A stretch of DNA of 64,000 nucleotides, taken from a virus. The first letter of the stretch is position 1, and each line of letters starts with the position of its first letter. The position numbers and the translations under genes are program-made. Under the pieces are notes generated by a model. That model was not told where the DNA came from, ran no database searches, and was given only the letters and a program-made list of their open reading frames with translations. Where the stretch lies: IMG/VR virus record IMGVR_UViG_3300033004_000001, positions 28,613-92,612 of that record; one strand, written 5' to 3'. Positions 52,183 to 60,576 of this stretch are shown here, one piece after another.

Positions 52183-53667
52183 TTACACTTCCACTATGTT
52201 ATCATTGTGATCATACTTAAACTGTTTATTCCAGATAAGTATTCTAGACACAGGTATATCTAATTTTTCAATAAAACTATTGATAATATTTTTTATTTCT
52301 TCTTCATCACTAATTTTCATGCGTTCGGCTTGTTCAAAGTCTATTCTGACTAATAAATAAGGTTCTTCTTTATCTTTTAGTGACTTTCGAATAATACATT
52401 CTTTAATGAATGGTATGTTTTTTAGAATATCTTCTATTCTTCTTGATTGAATAGTATAGTTGTTTGTTCTAGATATAAAATAGATATTTCCATCTTTATC
52501 TTTTATTCCTAAATCATTTAGACTATCGGTTAAGTAATGAATAACATTATCTATTATATAAATACCAATGATTTCTTTTCCAACTGATTCAATTTTATGT
52601 TCAGATGGATGAGAATATGTAGCTATTCCGCAAGTTTCTACAGTACCATAAGTTACTGTGTATGGAAACTTAATCTTCTTTAAGATCTTCTCTATATGTA
52701 ATGGTAAAGAAGAATTAAGAATTATTAATTTCTTTATATCTGGAAAAATTCTATGTAATCTATTATTTATAACTAATTCCTTAATCACAAATAAAGATTT
52801 ATAAGATCTTATGGATATAACTACTTTTAGTTTTTCTTTAAAAGTAATATGATCTTCAGTAATTTCTTTATACAACTGCATAAATTGATGTGCACTTAAA
52901 ATAATGATTGGCATCTTATGAGATTGTACATAAAAATGAAAGTTATAGTTAATTTCAGTAAATGGTGCTATTCTATTAGGAATTATTATTATTGTATTAC
53001 TAATTAATGGAAGTAACATCCCTAATATATAGTTATACGAAAATTGAGGATATGCAGGATACTCAGTTTTTGATTCGAATATCTCTTTATTTTTTAGTTC
53101 TCTTAACAAAACGAGGATCTTATTGAATGATATCTTTACTTCTTTTAACACATTAGGAGTATAAATGATAACATTATCTCCTTTTCCTCCGAATGTTGCA
53201 TTCCTGATAGAATGTCTTAGAACTTCATTTATATGTATACTTTTAGTACTAAGTGGTTCAATAATAGATTCAATATCTAAAATAACTCCTAAAAATAGTC
53301 TATTAAGTTCTTTTCTTCCATTGTCTTGGTTTCTATCTGTTATTAGAATATCGGCTGATAATAGACAATGTAATGCTTCTTCAATTTCTGTTAGTGGCGA
53401 TATTATTATTAAAGTATTGTTACTTAGAATTGTAGCAAGAAATACAGTAATCCATTCAATAGAGTTATTAGCATAAAGAGCTATTCTCAGTTTTTTATCT
53501 TCACAGTGAACATGTCTATATATCCAAGGAGTATTGAAACTTTTTGATAGTTCAATGACATTTCTAAATAAATCAATATATTTTATTGATTTAGTATCGT
53601 GAATAATAGCAATATCATTCCAAAAAGATTTAATTGCTATTACTATGTATCTTAATAGTTCTTCCAT
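52183..53667 (-). CDS. ANL-superfamily adenylate-forming enzyme, degenerate active site
   Basis: A 494-residue protein with the architecture of acyl-CoA synthetases. The N-terminal core has RIALYANNSIEWITVFLATI, the region before A5 is ILNSSLPLHIEKILKKIKFP, A5 is VTYGTVETCGI, the A7-like segment is LNDLGIKDKDGNIYFISRTN and the C-terminal lid has RIEDILKNIPFIKECIIR. The A3 P-loop is altered: NVIIYTPNVLKEVKISFNK replaces the Ser/Thr/Gly-rich phosphate loop, and the C-terminal A10 Lys seems absent (FKYDHNDNIVEV). Relatives activate fatty, aromatic or amino acids through acyl-AMP. With both key sites changed, it may be inactive, bind an acyl-AMP-like ligand or use altered chemistry. No carrier protein was recognised beside it. 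Confidence 0.8.
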   Translation of the reverse strand: MEELLRYIVIAIKSFWNDIAIIHDTKSIKYIDLFRNVIELSKSFNTPWIYRHVHCEDKKLRIALYANNSIEWITVFLATILSNNTLIIISPLTEIEEALHCLLSADILITDRNQDNGRKELNRLFLGVILDIESIIEPLSTKSIHINEVLRHSIRNATFGGKGDNVIIYTPNVLKEVKISFNKILVLLRELKNKEIFESKTEYPAYPQFSYNYILGMLLPLISNTIIIIPNRIAPFTEINYNFHFYVQSHKMPIIILSAHQFMQLYKEITEDHITFKEKLKVVISIRSYKSLFVIKELVINNRLHRIFPDIKKLIILNSSLPLHIEKILKKIKFPYTVTYGTVETCGIATYSHPSEHKIESVGKEIIGIYIIDNVIHYLTDSLNDLGIKDKDGNIYFISRTNNYTIQSRRIEDILKNIPFIKECIIRKSLKDKEEPYLLVRIDFEQAERMKISDEEEIKNIINSFIEKLDIPVSRILIWNKQFKYDHNDNIVEV

Positions 53668-54050
53668 TATAATTTAGATTTTTCAAATTCATAAATTACT
53701 TGAAAATTTTCTTTAGTCTCGGAACTTATTGATCCAAGTAGTCTTTCGACTTTATAAGTTTCACAGCTTGATGCTATAGTTATAATATATCTCTTAGCAT
53801 GATCATTCTTCTCTGTAATATTAGAGATAATAATAGCCATTGTTGATTGTCCAGATTCAGTTGTATCTTTGATTACAAACTCTGAATTGGGATGTTCATC
53901 TATGAACTCTTCTATTCCTTCTTGACAGCTTTTCATCTTTGATTGTTTATTAAGCTTTCCGATGGTTTTTCCTTCAACAACAAAGTTGAAAAGCCATAGT
54001 TTGAACATATGATCTAATAGCTCTTGACTATTTTTGGATGTTGTTATCAT
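53667..54050 (-). CDS. Hypothetical protein coupled to the ANL gene
   Basis: A 127-residue alpha/beta protein starting MITTSKNSQELLDHMFKLWL. It overlaps the ANL start by one base. It has no DSL phosphopantetheine motif, so it is not an obvious acyl carrier. Possibly a partner of the ANL-like protein. Confidence 0.6.
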   Translation of the reverse strand: MITTSKNSQELLDHMFKLWLFNFVVEGKTIGKLNKQSKMKSCQEGIEEFIDEHPNSEFVIKDTTESGQSTMAIIISNITEKNDHAKRYIITIASSCETYKVERLLGSISSETKENFQVIYEFEKSKL

Positions 54051-54052
54051 GG

Positions 54053-54589
54053 TTATTTATGTTTTGGTTCATCTAATAATGTATACAAATATCTATTAAT
54101 ATCTAAATCATTTCCAAATACATCTTTTTGATTTGATAATATTGGACTAATTTGATCTAGTGGATATAATGATCCTTCTAAAATATTATATATATTATCA
54201 TGATATTCTGATAAAAATAGTATATAATATCTTATAGGCCCAACTGGATTACCATATATGTCTTTATCTCTTTCAAGTTCTAGACGAATAAAACCTTGTT
54301 GCATCTCTCTTCTAGAGAATGCCCAATATTTCCAGTCTTCTTCATACCCGACAAATTTCTTATTTTGAAATAATGGTCGTAGTCTGTTTTTTATTTGTAT
54401 ACTTATTTCTAACTGTCTTTCAATATTTTCGTCTATTTGTTCTTTGTAGTATTTTTTAGTAAATAATCTTACTGGAATTCGATTAGCAAGATCTTTAGTT
54501 CCTTCGAGTTGAATTTTATTCAATTTTAGAGCAATAATAATCTTTGAAAGATAAATTATTTCTTCTATTACAGTTCTTTCTCGTTCCAT
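54053..54589 (-). CDS. Hypothetical protein
   Basis: A 178-residue helical protein with a charged central region (RQLEISIQIKNRLRPLFQNK) and aromatic strands (YWAFSRREMQQGFIRLELER). It ends two bases before the next gene starts, and the leader motif AACCACTAATT precedes its ATG. Unknown function. Confidence 0.6.
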   Translation of the reverse strand: MERERTVIEEIIYLSKIIIALKLNKIQLEGTKDLANRIPVRLFTKKYYKEQIDENIERQLEISIQIKNRLRPLFQNKKFVGYEEDWKYWAFSRREMQQGFIRLELERDKDIYGNPVGPIRYYILFLSEYHDNIYNILEGSLYPLDQISPILSNQKDVFGNDLDINRYLYTLLDEPKHK

Positions 54590-54598
54590 TTCTTTATT

Positions 54599-54610
54599 AA
54601 TTAGTGGTTA
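54599..54610 (-). promoter_or_regulatory. AACCACTAA-type leader motif, copy 2
   Basis: Reverse-strand AACCACTAATT lies just before ATG 54589 and just after the structured element at 54619-54673. Confidence 0.5.
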
Positions 54611-54618
54611 ATAAAAAA

Positions 54619-54673
54619 GATAGAGGACGACGTCAAGCGTCAAACCATCTGATACAGCTGGCTGTCCTCTATC
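54619..54673 (-). ncRNA. Structured intergenic element (compact three-way junction)
   Basis: GATAGAGGAC (54619-54628) pairs perfectly with GTCCTCTATC (54664-54673). On the reverse strand two inner hairpins fit: CCAGCTG-TAT-CAGATGG and GACG-CTTGA-CGTC. TTTTTT follows, so it doubles as a strong terminator. Confidence 0.75.
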
Positions 54674-54694
54674 ATCAACTAATAAACTTTACGT

Positions 54695-57628
54695 TTATTT
54701 ATTCTTGTTTTCTAATAATTCTAAAGCTTTTCTTTGTTTCGCTTCTTTTTCATCAGCTTTTCGTTTAAGCATGTCTGCTTCAAAAGCTTTAGCTTCTTCA
54801 GTTTCATTGAAAGTTTTCATTTTTCTAATAACTGAAACAATATGATTCATTATTTCAGATCTTGGAGTATTATCCCACTTACGATTCTTACTTAAGTAAT
54901 TATCAATAAGTATATCCATTCTTTCAATAAAAGTTAATTTAGATTCAGTATCAAGAATTATTTCTGATATTAACTTGTTTACTACTTTCTTATCTTTCTC
55001 TTTTTCAATGAGAAGACATTTAGCAATAATACTATCACTATTCTGATTTGAAGTATTCACAGTAGCAAAAGCTTCCTTTTTTTTCAATTTTGCTTGTTCG
55101 GCAGCTAAATCTACTTTTGATTGATCCTGTACAGTTTCCTGTTGGTTTGAGTTCGCAGAATCTTCTACCTTTTCTGAGTTCCCAAGGTTTGTCTGGGACT
55201 GTTTCCCAGATAAAGCTTCCCCCAACTCAACATCTTTTTTCATGCCCGCTGCATCGGAAGCATTGACTATAACTTCCTTTAAAGTACCAGCAGGTTTCTC
55301 TGGTACATTCTTCTCCGGAGTGGATGTAGTAGGCTTTTCCTTCAATCCAGATTCTTTTGCAGACTGCTCCGCTGATTGGGAGCCTTTTACTTCCCCCAAC
55401 TTAGAAGTAGAATTTACAGAGTTCCCATCCTTTTTCTGTACTACACCAGCACTCTGTATAGTTTTGTTTGATACGTCTCCAGCTGGTAGTGGTATTACAG
55501 AATTCGAGGCAGGCTTGTCTATCATATTCGTATCTTTCACACCATCCACAGGTTGTTTCCCATCTTTCTTCTTTTGTTGTTCTGAGGTCTTCTTCCCAGG
55601 ATTGTTGGCGTTTTTTGGTTCACCACCTTTCTTCTCTGATGAGTCGTCGGCCTTTTGTGTACCAGAGGACTCTTTTCCTTTTAAAGGGCTTGTTCCAATT
55701 CCGAGCTCTTGCTCTTTATCTTTGATATATTTATCTCGGAATGTAAGCCACCAATCAAATACTTTCTTATTGTCCCAATCTTTACATTCTTTGAAGTTAC
55801 GTAAATGTTGTTGACTTAAACCACAAGCAATCATTGTTTTAGTATGAGATTTTCCATCTACTGCTGATTTGAGATCTACTTCTTCAGTATCACTCATCAT
55901 TAATTTAAGATAAGCAATAAAATCTCCTAAACTTTCACATTCAGTAGCTTCTTTCCATATTACAGGAAATTCAGTTTTAATATCAACTGGTTTTGGTAGT
56001 GGAACATGTTTAGATGTTTCAGCTGGTTTATCATCTTCTTTTTTTACTTCGTCAACGATAACAGCATCAGAAATAATACTATCACCAGATATTTCATTCC
56101 AAAGCTCTATAGCATCAAACTTCTTATTTTCTTTTTTTAACTGATGTTTATATTTCTTTAGAATCTTATTAGTAGTATCATATCCATATTTGTCATGAGC
56201 ATCGACAGCCTGTTTAACCTCTTCTCTGATTTTCTTTTCTGTTTCACTCATTTCTTTTTCTTTCTCAGCAAGTTTAATAGCTTCTTCTTCAGCTTTAGCT
56301 ACGATTTCTTCCTTTTTAGTAGGATCAGTAGCAGCAGCCGGTGGTGGAGTTACTATAGGAGTAGTAGCAACTGTAGGTTCAGGAATAATTTTATCTTTTC
56401 CTAGAAATTCGGAAGCAATTGCTGCCCATACTCCATTAATTTTAGCTTCGTCCTTCTTATGTTCATAATCAGTAACTAATTGAATTCCTTCAATAAAATA
56501 CTTACGAGTTATTATGATTTTCTTTTCTCCTAAGTTTTGATCTTTTAACATTGCAAGACACTTTGTTTTAAGATCAGCTAAGTTACCTCCTTTGAACGGA
56601 TCAACTTTTATAGGCGTTAAAGATTCTCCTGTGAATATAAACTTTTTGGAGTCAGTTGTAAGAAACTTTGCTTCTGTTTCGCTAATAGCTTCCCATTGAA
56701 TCTCACTAGATTTAATCTTTAATTCCTTGGCAACTTCAGATAATATTTCATCCTCTAGTTCTACATTAATCTTCTGAAATTCAATTATTTTATTTCTGGT
56801 TCCAATTGAAATATATCCAGGCTTACCTTTTTTTATTGTAGATTTAATATCTTTGACTGCTTGTTTAATAACATCGACTTTTGTTTTTATTATTTCTCTG
56901 GAGTTATTCAGGAAATTAACCCAGTTAACTAGGACTAAGTCTTTTAATTCTCTTCTTTCAAGATTAAGTTTAACTCCTTTACAAATAGGTAGAAGTTCAA
57001 ACATAAATTTTTCTTCAATTACCTCTCTTGGAAATCCAATTTTACTAAGTCCAAACTTTTCAGCTAAGTCGATAGAAAGATTTAATGCGTCTTCCTCTTT
57101 ACCTTCTTTGATAAGAATTGTAGCTACTTCATTAATTTTCTCCATACTATCAGCCAGAGGAATTAGTTTTTGAAGTTCAATTGAAAATTCTGCTGGAGTT
57201 CCAAAGATAACTTTTCTCTCATATCCTTGAAAATATTTATTTTTTTCTTTCTTCTCAGCAGAATCTTTTCTTGCTGGAATTTTTAGCTTACCATCTTTAG
57301 TATAGTCAGCCATCTTAACATTTTTATTAGCTTCAAAGTCAATTTCAGCTTGAAGAGCATCTGCAGATGGAGTATATAATCCAAATGACATTCTCATTAA
57401 TGCAACTTTAAAATCTGATAATTCTTGAAGATATCCAAGTTGAATTTTAGCATTTTCTACAATTTTTTTATCTGTATGTAAAGCTTGTTTTTCGTAAAAA
57501 TCAACTAAATCTGATAAATGTTTAGGATCTGTATTTACAGCATTTATTAAAATGTTACGATCTATATCTTGAACTTCTTTTAATATTTGTGATGGCATTT
57601 TTCCTGCCACTCGTAATGCAATACTCAT
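54695..57628 (-). CDS. 977-residue protein with a long disordered middle
   Basis: A very large protein of unknown family. Residues 1-400 look folded and helical. Residues about 410-540 and 640-850 are Lys/Glu/Pro/Ser/Asn-rich low-complexity linkers (for example KKTSEQQKKKDGKQPVDGVK), and the last 120 residues form a charged helical domain. There is no enzymatic motif. Base composition changes inside 55200-55720, which is less AT-rich than the surroundings, suggesting a recently acquired or fast-evolving linker. Possible roles are a scaffold or a host-interaction protein. It has a 230-base 5' leader. Confidence 0.72.
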   Translation of the reverse strand: MSIALRVAGKMPSQILKEVQDIDRNILINAVNTDPKHLSDLVDFYEKQALHTDKKIVENAKIQLGYLQELSDFKVALMRMSFGLYTPSADALQAEIDFEANKNVKMADYTKDGKLKIPARKDSAEKKEKNKYFQGYERKVIFGTPAEFSIELQKLIPLADSMEKINEVATILIKEGKEEDALNLSIDLAEKFGLSKIGFPREVIEEKFMFELLPICKGVKLNLERRELKDLVLVNWVNFLNNSREIIKTKVDVIKQAVKDIKSTIKKGKPGYISIGTRNKIIEFQKINVELEDEILSEVAKELKIKSSEIQWEAISETEAKFLTTDSKKFIFTGESLTPIKVDPFKGGNLADLKTKCLAMLKDQNLGEKKIIITRKYFIEGIQLVTDYEHKKDEAKINGVWAAIASEFLGKDKIIPEPTVATTPIVTPPPAAATDPTKKEEIVAKAEEEAIKLAEKEKEMSETEKKIREEVKQAVDAHDKYGYDTTNKILKKYKHQLKKENKKFDAIELWNEISGDSIISDAVIVDEVKKEDDKPAETSKHVPLPKPVDIKTEFPVIWKEATECESLGDFIAYLKLMMSDTEEVDLKSAVDGKSHTKTMIACGLSQQHLRNFKECKDWDNKKVFDWWLTFRDKYIKDKEQELGIGTSPLKGKESSGTQKADDSSEKKGGEPKNANNPGKKTSEQQKKKDGKQPVDGVKDTNMIDKPASNSVIPLPAGDVSNKTIQSAGVVQKKDGNSVNSTSKLGEVKGSQSAEQSAKESGLKEKPTTSTPEKNVPEKPAGTLKEVIVNASDAAGMKKDVELGEALSGKQSQTNLGNSEKVEDSANSNQQETVQDQSKVDLAAEQAKLKKKEAFATVNTSNQNSDSIIAKCLLIEKEKDKKVVNKLISEIILDTESKLTFIERMDILIDNYLSKNRKWDNTPRSEIMNHIVSVIRKMKTFNETEEAKAFEADMLKRKADEKEAKQRKALELLENKNK

Positions 57629-57858
57629 ATTTTTGATTTTATTTTGTTTGATAAGACAAATAATAATTTATACAATTAATAAAATCAATCACAAATTTGT
57701 TTAGAAGGCAACGTAACTAGGGAATTACGTTTGTTCAATTTAAAGTAATATCAACTAAAATATTTAAGTTGTATCGCTTATTTATTATTTGAAACTGTGG
57801 TGTAAAGTTGTTCTTTATACACCAATAACACCACATTTTAATATCTTTATTACTCATT
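57629..57858 (-). promoter_or_regulatory. Structured 5' leader of the 977-residue gene
   Basis: Two competing pairings exist: GGTGT with the nearby ACACC, or TGTGGTGT with the more distal ACACCACA. AACGTAA/TTACGTT also folds near 57710-57731. It could be an attenuator or switch. No gene is seen. Confidence 0.5.
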
Positions 57859-58257
57859 TTAATGTTTTCTAGAGTAAAGCTTACCGTTCTTGTACTTACG
57901 AGCTTTTACTTTATCTTTTAAAAATGGAGCTTCTAATTTAAGTTTAATACTCCACTTAGGACATTTTCTTAATTCTATTCCAAACTGTATAATTTTGGTA
58001 TTAGTAGAATTATATTGTTTTCTAGCTATTCTTTTAGTTTGAGCAATAGCTGATTCAAAACTAGTAGCAGTGATATTCTCAATAGAAAACTTAGAAGGTA
58101 TTTCAGAAATCTTATTTCCTTTTCTTCTAACTTCTATGAATATTCTTTCGTGTCCATCTGATCCTATTCCTACAATAAAATTATCTTTAGTTTGATAATT
58201 TCTTTTAGGTTTAGGATCTTCAATATCTTTTTTCTTAGTAATTAGTGGTTTTTTCAT
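57859..58257 (-). CDS. Hypothetical basic protein
   Basis: A 132-residue protein starting MKKPLITKKKDIEDPKPKRN. The ATG at 58257 is preferred over 58284, which would overlap the upstream stop. It is Lys/Arg-rich at both ends and has no known motif. AACCACTAATT occurs at codons 3-6 of this gene. Confidence 0.6.
   Translation of the reverse strand: MKKPLITKKKDIEDPKPKRNYQTKDNFIVGIGSDGHERIFIEVRRKGNKISEIPSKFSIENITATSFESAIAQTKRIARKQYNSTNTKIIQFGIELRKCPKWSIKLKLEAPFLKDKVKARKYKNGKLYSRKH
58240..58250 (-). promoter_or_regulatory. AACCACTAA-type motif, copy 3
   Basis: Reverse-strand AACCACTAATT lies within the first codons after ATG 58257, unlike the upstream copies. Confidence 0.4.
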
Positions 58258-58267
58258 AATTAGTAAA

Positions 58268-58789
58268 TTAATATTGATCAGCAAGACTCCATATCATACA
58301 TCCAGCTATAAAGGTAATTATAAAGAATAAAACCTGAATTAGTCCAATCCAATCCCATAACCAAAAATAATATTCTTTACCCCATATACCTCGAAATACT
58401 TGGAGCGTTTCTTTAGCTTCTTCTCCTTGTTCTTGCTTAGTTATTTGTTCAATAGCAGTATTATATTGAAATGATGTTATATCCATTCCTGCAATTTCAT
58501 GTAGTCTTAGTTGTAGACTTTTAATAGCCTCAAAATTCTTATCGAAGCTATTATTTGCAGTTTGTAAATATAACGCATTATATTTTCCTTGAAGTCCTGA
58601 ATTTTCAAGGTTAGTTACAAATTTATCTATTCCTTCTAGTTTTTTTGGAATAGTAGATGCTTTATCTGCTAAATCCCAGTAAGAAGAATACTCTTTTTCA
58701 TATTTATAATTACTAATAATTCCATTATAAGTATCAAGTCCTAACATAAAAAGACTTATGAATGTTATAATAATTCCAGTTATTTTCAT
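58268..58789 (-). CDS. Membrane protein with coiled ectodomain
   Basis: A 173-residue protein with an N-terminal hydrophobic helix (ITGIIITFISLFMLGLDTY), a helical middle part and a C-terminal hydrophobic helix (GLIQVLFFIITFIAGCMIW). This could be a periplasmic-facing exclusion or lysis factor. Family unknown. Confidence 0.68.
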   Translation of the reverse strand: MKITGIIITFISLFMLGLDTYNGIISNYKYEKEYSSYWDLADKASTIPKKLEGIDKFVTNLENSGLQGKYNALYLQTANNSFDKNFEAIKSLQLRLHEIAGMDITSFQYNTAIEQITKQEQGEEAKETLQVFRGIWGKEYYFWLWDWIGLIQVLFFIITFIAGCMIWSLADQY

Positions 58790-58862
58790 TTTGATTTATT
58801 TTTTGATTATTGCTTACTAAGGCATCAGCTTTCCATATCTTGATTTAATTAATTTTATAAGA

Positions 58863-58920
58863 TAAGGAGACCGGATATGAGATGTTTAATAAAATCAAAC
58901 AGATCATCCGACCTCCCTTA
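58863..58920 (-). ncRNA. Structured intergenic element (long hairpin)
   Basis: TAAGGAGACCGGATATGA (58863-58880) pairs with TCATCCGACCTCCCTTA (58904-58920) with small irregularities, and AAACA/TGTTT extends it toward the loop. The flanking sequence 58961-58973 also has CGAGC-TTT-GCTCG right after the upstream stop. Confidence 0.6.
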
Positions 58921-58975
58921 CCACTTCCACTAATTAAAAAATGAGGTTTAGTATCTTATCCGAGCAAAGCTCGTT

Positions 58976-59182
58976 TTAGTAAATTAGTGAAGTGCCCTCA
59001 TCTAGTGGCCGATGATCATCATTTTCAAAATCAAAGTCTATGAGATCATCTGGAAGTTTATCTGTTGATAATTCTTTGATTTGTTCAACTTCCTTGTCAA
59101 TATCAGATTGTACTTCATCTGTAAATTCATTTTGAAGTACTTTTCTGAGTTCTCTACGATTCTTTTTATTTTTTGGTGACAT
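58976..59182 (-). CDS. Small acidic protein
   Basis: A 68-residue, Asp/Glu-rich protein (FTDEVQSDIDKEVEQIKELS, then DFDFENDDHRPLDEG). The charge resembles DNA-mimic or inhibitor proteins, but there is no specific match. AACCACT abuts its ATG. Confidence 0.6.
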   Translation of the reverse strand: MSPKNKKNRRELRKVLQNEFTDEVQSDIDKEVEQIKELSTDKLPDDLIDFDFENDDHRPLDEGTSLIY

Positions 59183-59190
59183 AGTGGTTA
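59182..59190 (-). promoter_or_regulatory. AACCACTA motif, copy 4
   Basis: Reverse-strand TAACCACT is directly joined to ATG 59182. Confidence 0.4.
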
Positions 59191-59201
59191 GGTGTTAAAA
59201 G

Positions 59202-59561
59202 TTAAATTATTGATATTTTAGCTCCTAAATTTTCAAGTTCAGTCTTCATTGACTCAGCTTCTTCTTTAGAAGTATTTTCTTTTAGTTTAACCGGAATGTT
59301 TGACTCAATTAAAGCTTTAGCTTCCATAAGAGTCAAAGTAGACATATTTTTATAAGCTTTTACAACTGCTAATTTTTGACCTCCAACTTCTTGTAAAAGT
59401 ACAGTAAATGTAGATTTTACTTCAACTGTTTCAGTAGCTTTTTCTACTAAAATCGGCTCAGGAGCTTTATATCCATAGACATTTATAAGCTCGTTAGATA
59501 ATTCAATGACTTCTTCCTTTGATAGATCATTGATGGCTTTTGCTATTTCTTTTGGTGTCAT
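59202..59561 (-). CDS. rplL: Ribosomal protein bL12 homologue
   Basis: A 119-residue protein of normal bL12 length. Residues 1-30 form the helical dimerisation part (IAKAINDLSKEEVIELSNEL), 31-50 a short hinge and 51-119 the C-terminal domain: FTVLLQEVGGQKLAVVKAYK, then LTLMEAKALIESNIPVKLKE and TSKEEAESMKTELENLGAKI. These match the conserved KLxVVKxxK, L-EAK-L and KEEAE-LKxxLE-GA elements. bL12 forms the ribosomal stalk and recruits elongation factors. Viral bL12 genes are known from metagenomes. It may replace host L12 on ribosomes. The hinge is shorter and less Ala-rich than in bacteria. Confidence 0.9.
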   Translation of the reverse strand: MTPKEIAKAINDLSKEEVIELSNELINVYGYKAPEPILVEKATETVEVKSTFTVLLQEVGGQKLAVVKAYKNMSTLTLMEAKALIESNIPVKLKENTSKEEAESMKTELENLGAKISII

Positions 59562-59567
59562 TGTAAA

Positions 59568-59825
59568 TTATTTATGAAGGTTTGTAAATAAGTTTTGTAA
59601 AGGACTTTGTAATATGTGTAAAATATTACCTAGAGCTTTTTTCTTTTCAGTTGATATAGGAGTTTTGAAATAACCCCATTCAGCAGTTAAGAATATATCT
59701 GGAAATACAGATTTGTATTCTGATATTGTTTTGTCAAGATCCCAGTAATTATCTGTAACTATTAAAGTTACTGGTTTTTTATCGTCTATTAGTTGACCAA
59801 TTAATTTAATTTTTTCTTCTTTCAT
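59568..59825 (-). CDS. Hypothetical small protein
   Basis: An 85-residue protein with alternating strands and helices (KPVTLIVTDNYWDLDKTISE). It lies six bases before the bL12 gene. Function unknown. AACCACTAATT stands before its ATG. Confidence 0.6.
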   Translation of the reverse strand: MKEEKIKLIGQLIDDKKPVTLIVTDNYWDLDKTISEYKSVFPDIFLTAEWGYFKTPISTEKKKALGNILHILQSPLQNLFTNLHK

Positions 59826-59826
59826 A

Positions 59827-59837
59827 ATTAGTGGTTT
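59827..59837 (-). promoter_or_regulatory. AACCACTAA-type motif, copy 5
   Basis: Reverse-strand AAACCACTAAT lies directly before ATG 59825. Confidence 0.5.
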
Positions 59838-59840
59838 ATA

Positions 59841-60308
59841 TTAAAATTTAAATCCAAATCCAATTTTAGTACTCCATAATATTATATCTTCATCCATAGT
59901 TACATAGAATCTTTTAGTTATCTCAACTAATATTGAAACTCCATAACTATTCTTCCAATGTTGATGATTTACAGTATTATAGGAGTAGAATATAGATGCT
60001 ATTAATCCGTCTCTTTTACTGCATGGATCTTCTTTGAAGTAATATCCTAACCCAATTTGATATTGAGTTAGAATAACTTTAGAATATGTAAAGTCATCTT
60101 TATTATAATACCAAGGTTTACCAATAGAATATGATGTGTTGATATCAATATTCTTAGTAACTAGATCAATTCTAGGGCCTCCAGTTATAATACAAGGATC
60201 AAATTGTAATCCTGTATAAACTGATTGAGAATTACATTTTGATGGTACAAATAGACATGTAATTACTATTAATAGTAATACAGTCCATGCAATTAGTGGT
60301 TTTTTCAT
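59841..60308 (-). CDS. Exported outer-membrane-barrel-like protein
   Basis: A 155-residue protein with a signal peptide (MKKPLIAWTVLLLIVITCLF) and aromatic amphipathic strands (VILTQYQIGLGYYF, YGVSILVEITKRFYVT), ending IGFGFKF. The terminal Phe after alternating hydrophobic residues is the beta-signal of outer-membrane barrels. It could block secondary infection or alter the host surface. The start at 60308 replaces the longer ORF start, which lacks a signal peptide. Confidence 0.7.
   Translation of the reverse strand: MKKPLIAWTVLLLIVITCLFVPSKCNSQSVYTGLQFDPCIITGGPRIDLVTKNIDINTSYSIGKPWYYNKDDFTYSKVILTQYQIGLGYYFKEDPCSKRDGLIASIFYSYNTVNHQHWKNSYGVSILVEITKRFYVTMDEDIILWSTKIGFGFKF
60291..60302 (-). 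promoter_or_regulatory. AACCACTAA-type motif, copy 6
   Basis: AAACCACTAATT lies within codons 3-6 after ATG 60308, as in the gene at 58257. Confidence 0.4.
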
Positions 60309-60312
60309 AATT

Positions 60313-60576
60313 TTACAGATTAGAAATTTTATCCCAGTAGTCGAATCCTTCTGGGGAATTAATCCAGTTAAAAGCATGGCTTATAAACTCGCTCCAATTT
60401 TTAGAGTTTTCAAATCTTTCTTTATACTTCATCCTCTTGTAATTCATTTCCATTATATTTAGATTTGGAAGTATAGTCCATTTAGGATTTCTTAGATTTT
60501 TTATAAACTTAGTTTTGATTTTAAGTTTTTTGAGTTTCTTCTCAAATTCTGGTTTAAAAATAATAGTTTTTGACAT
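60313..60576 (-). CDS. Hypothetical small basic protein
   Basis: An 88-residue protein starting MSKTIIFKPEFEKKLKKLKI. The start at 60576 is preferred because AACCACTAAATT lies just before it. Lys-rich N-terminal half and Trp-containing C-terminal helix. Unknown function. Confidence 0.58.
   Translation of the reverse strand: MSKTIIFKPEFEKKLKKLKIKTKFIKNLRNPKWTILPNLNIMEMNYKRMKYKERFENSKNWSEFISHAFNWINSPEGFDYWDKISNL

Noticed and set aside
58926-58975. Twelve-codon forward ORF preceded by CCACTAATT
   Set aside because: Too short, no independent support, and it overlaps a hairpin at the end of a reverse gene.
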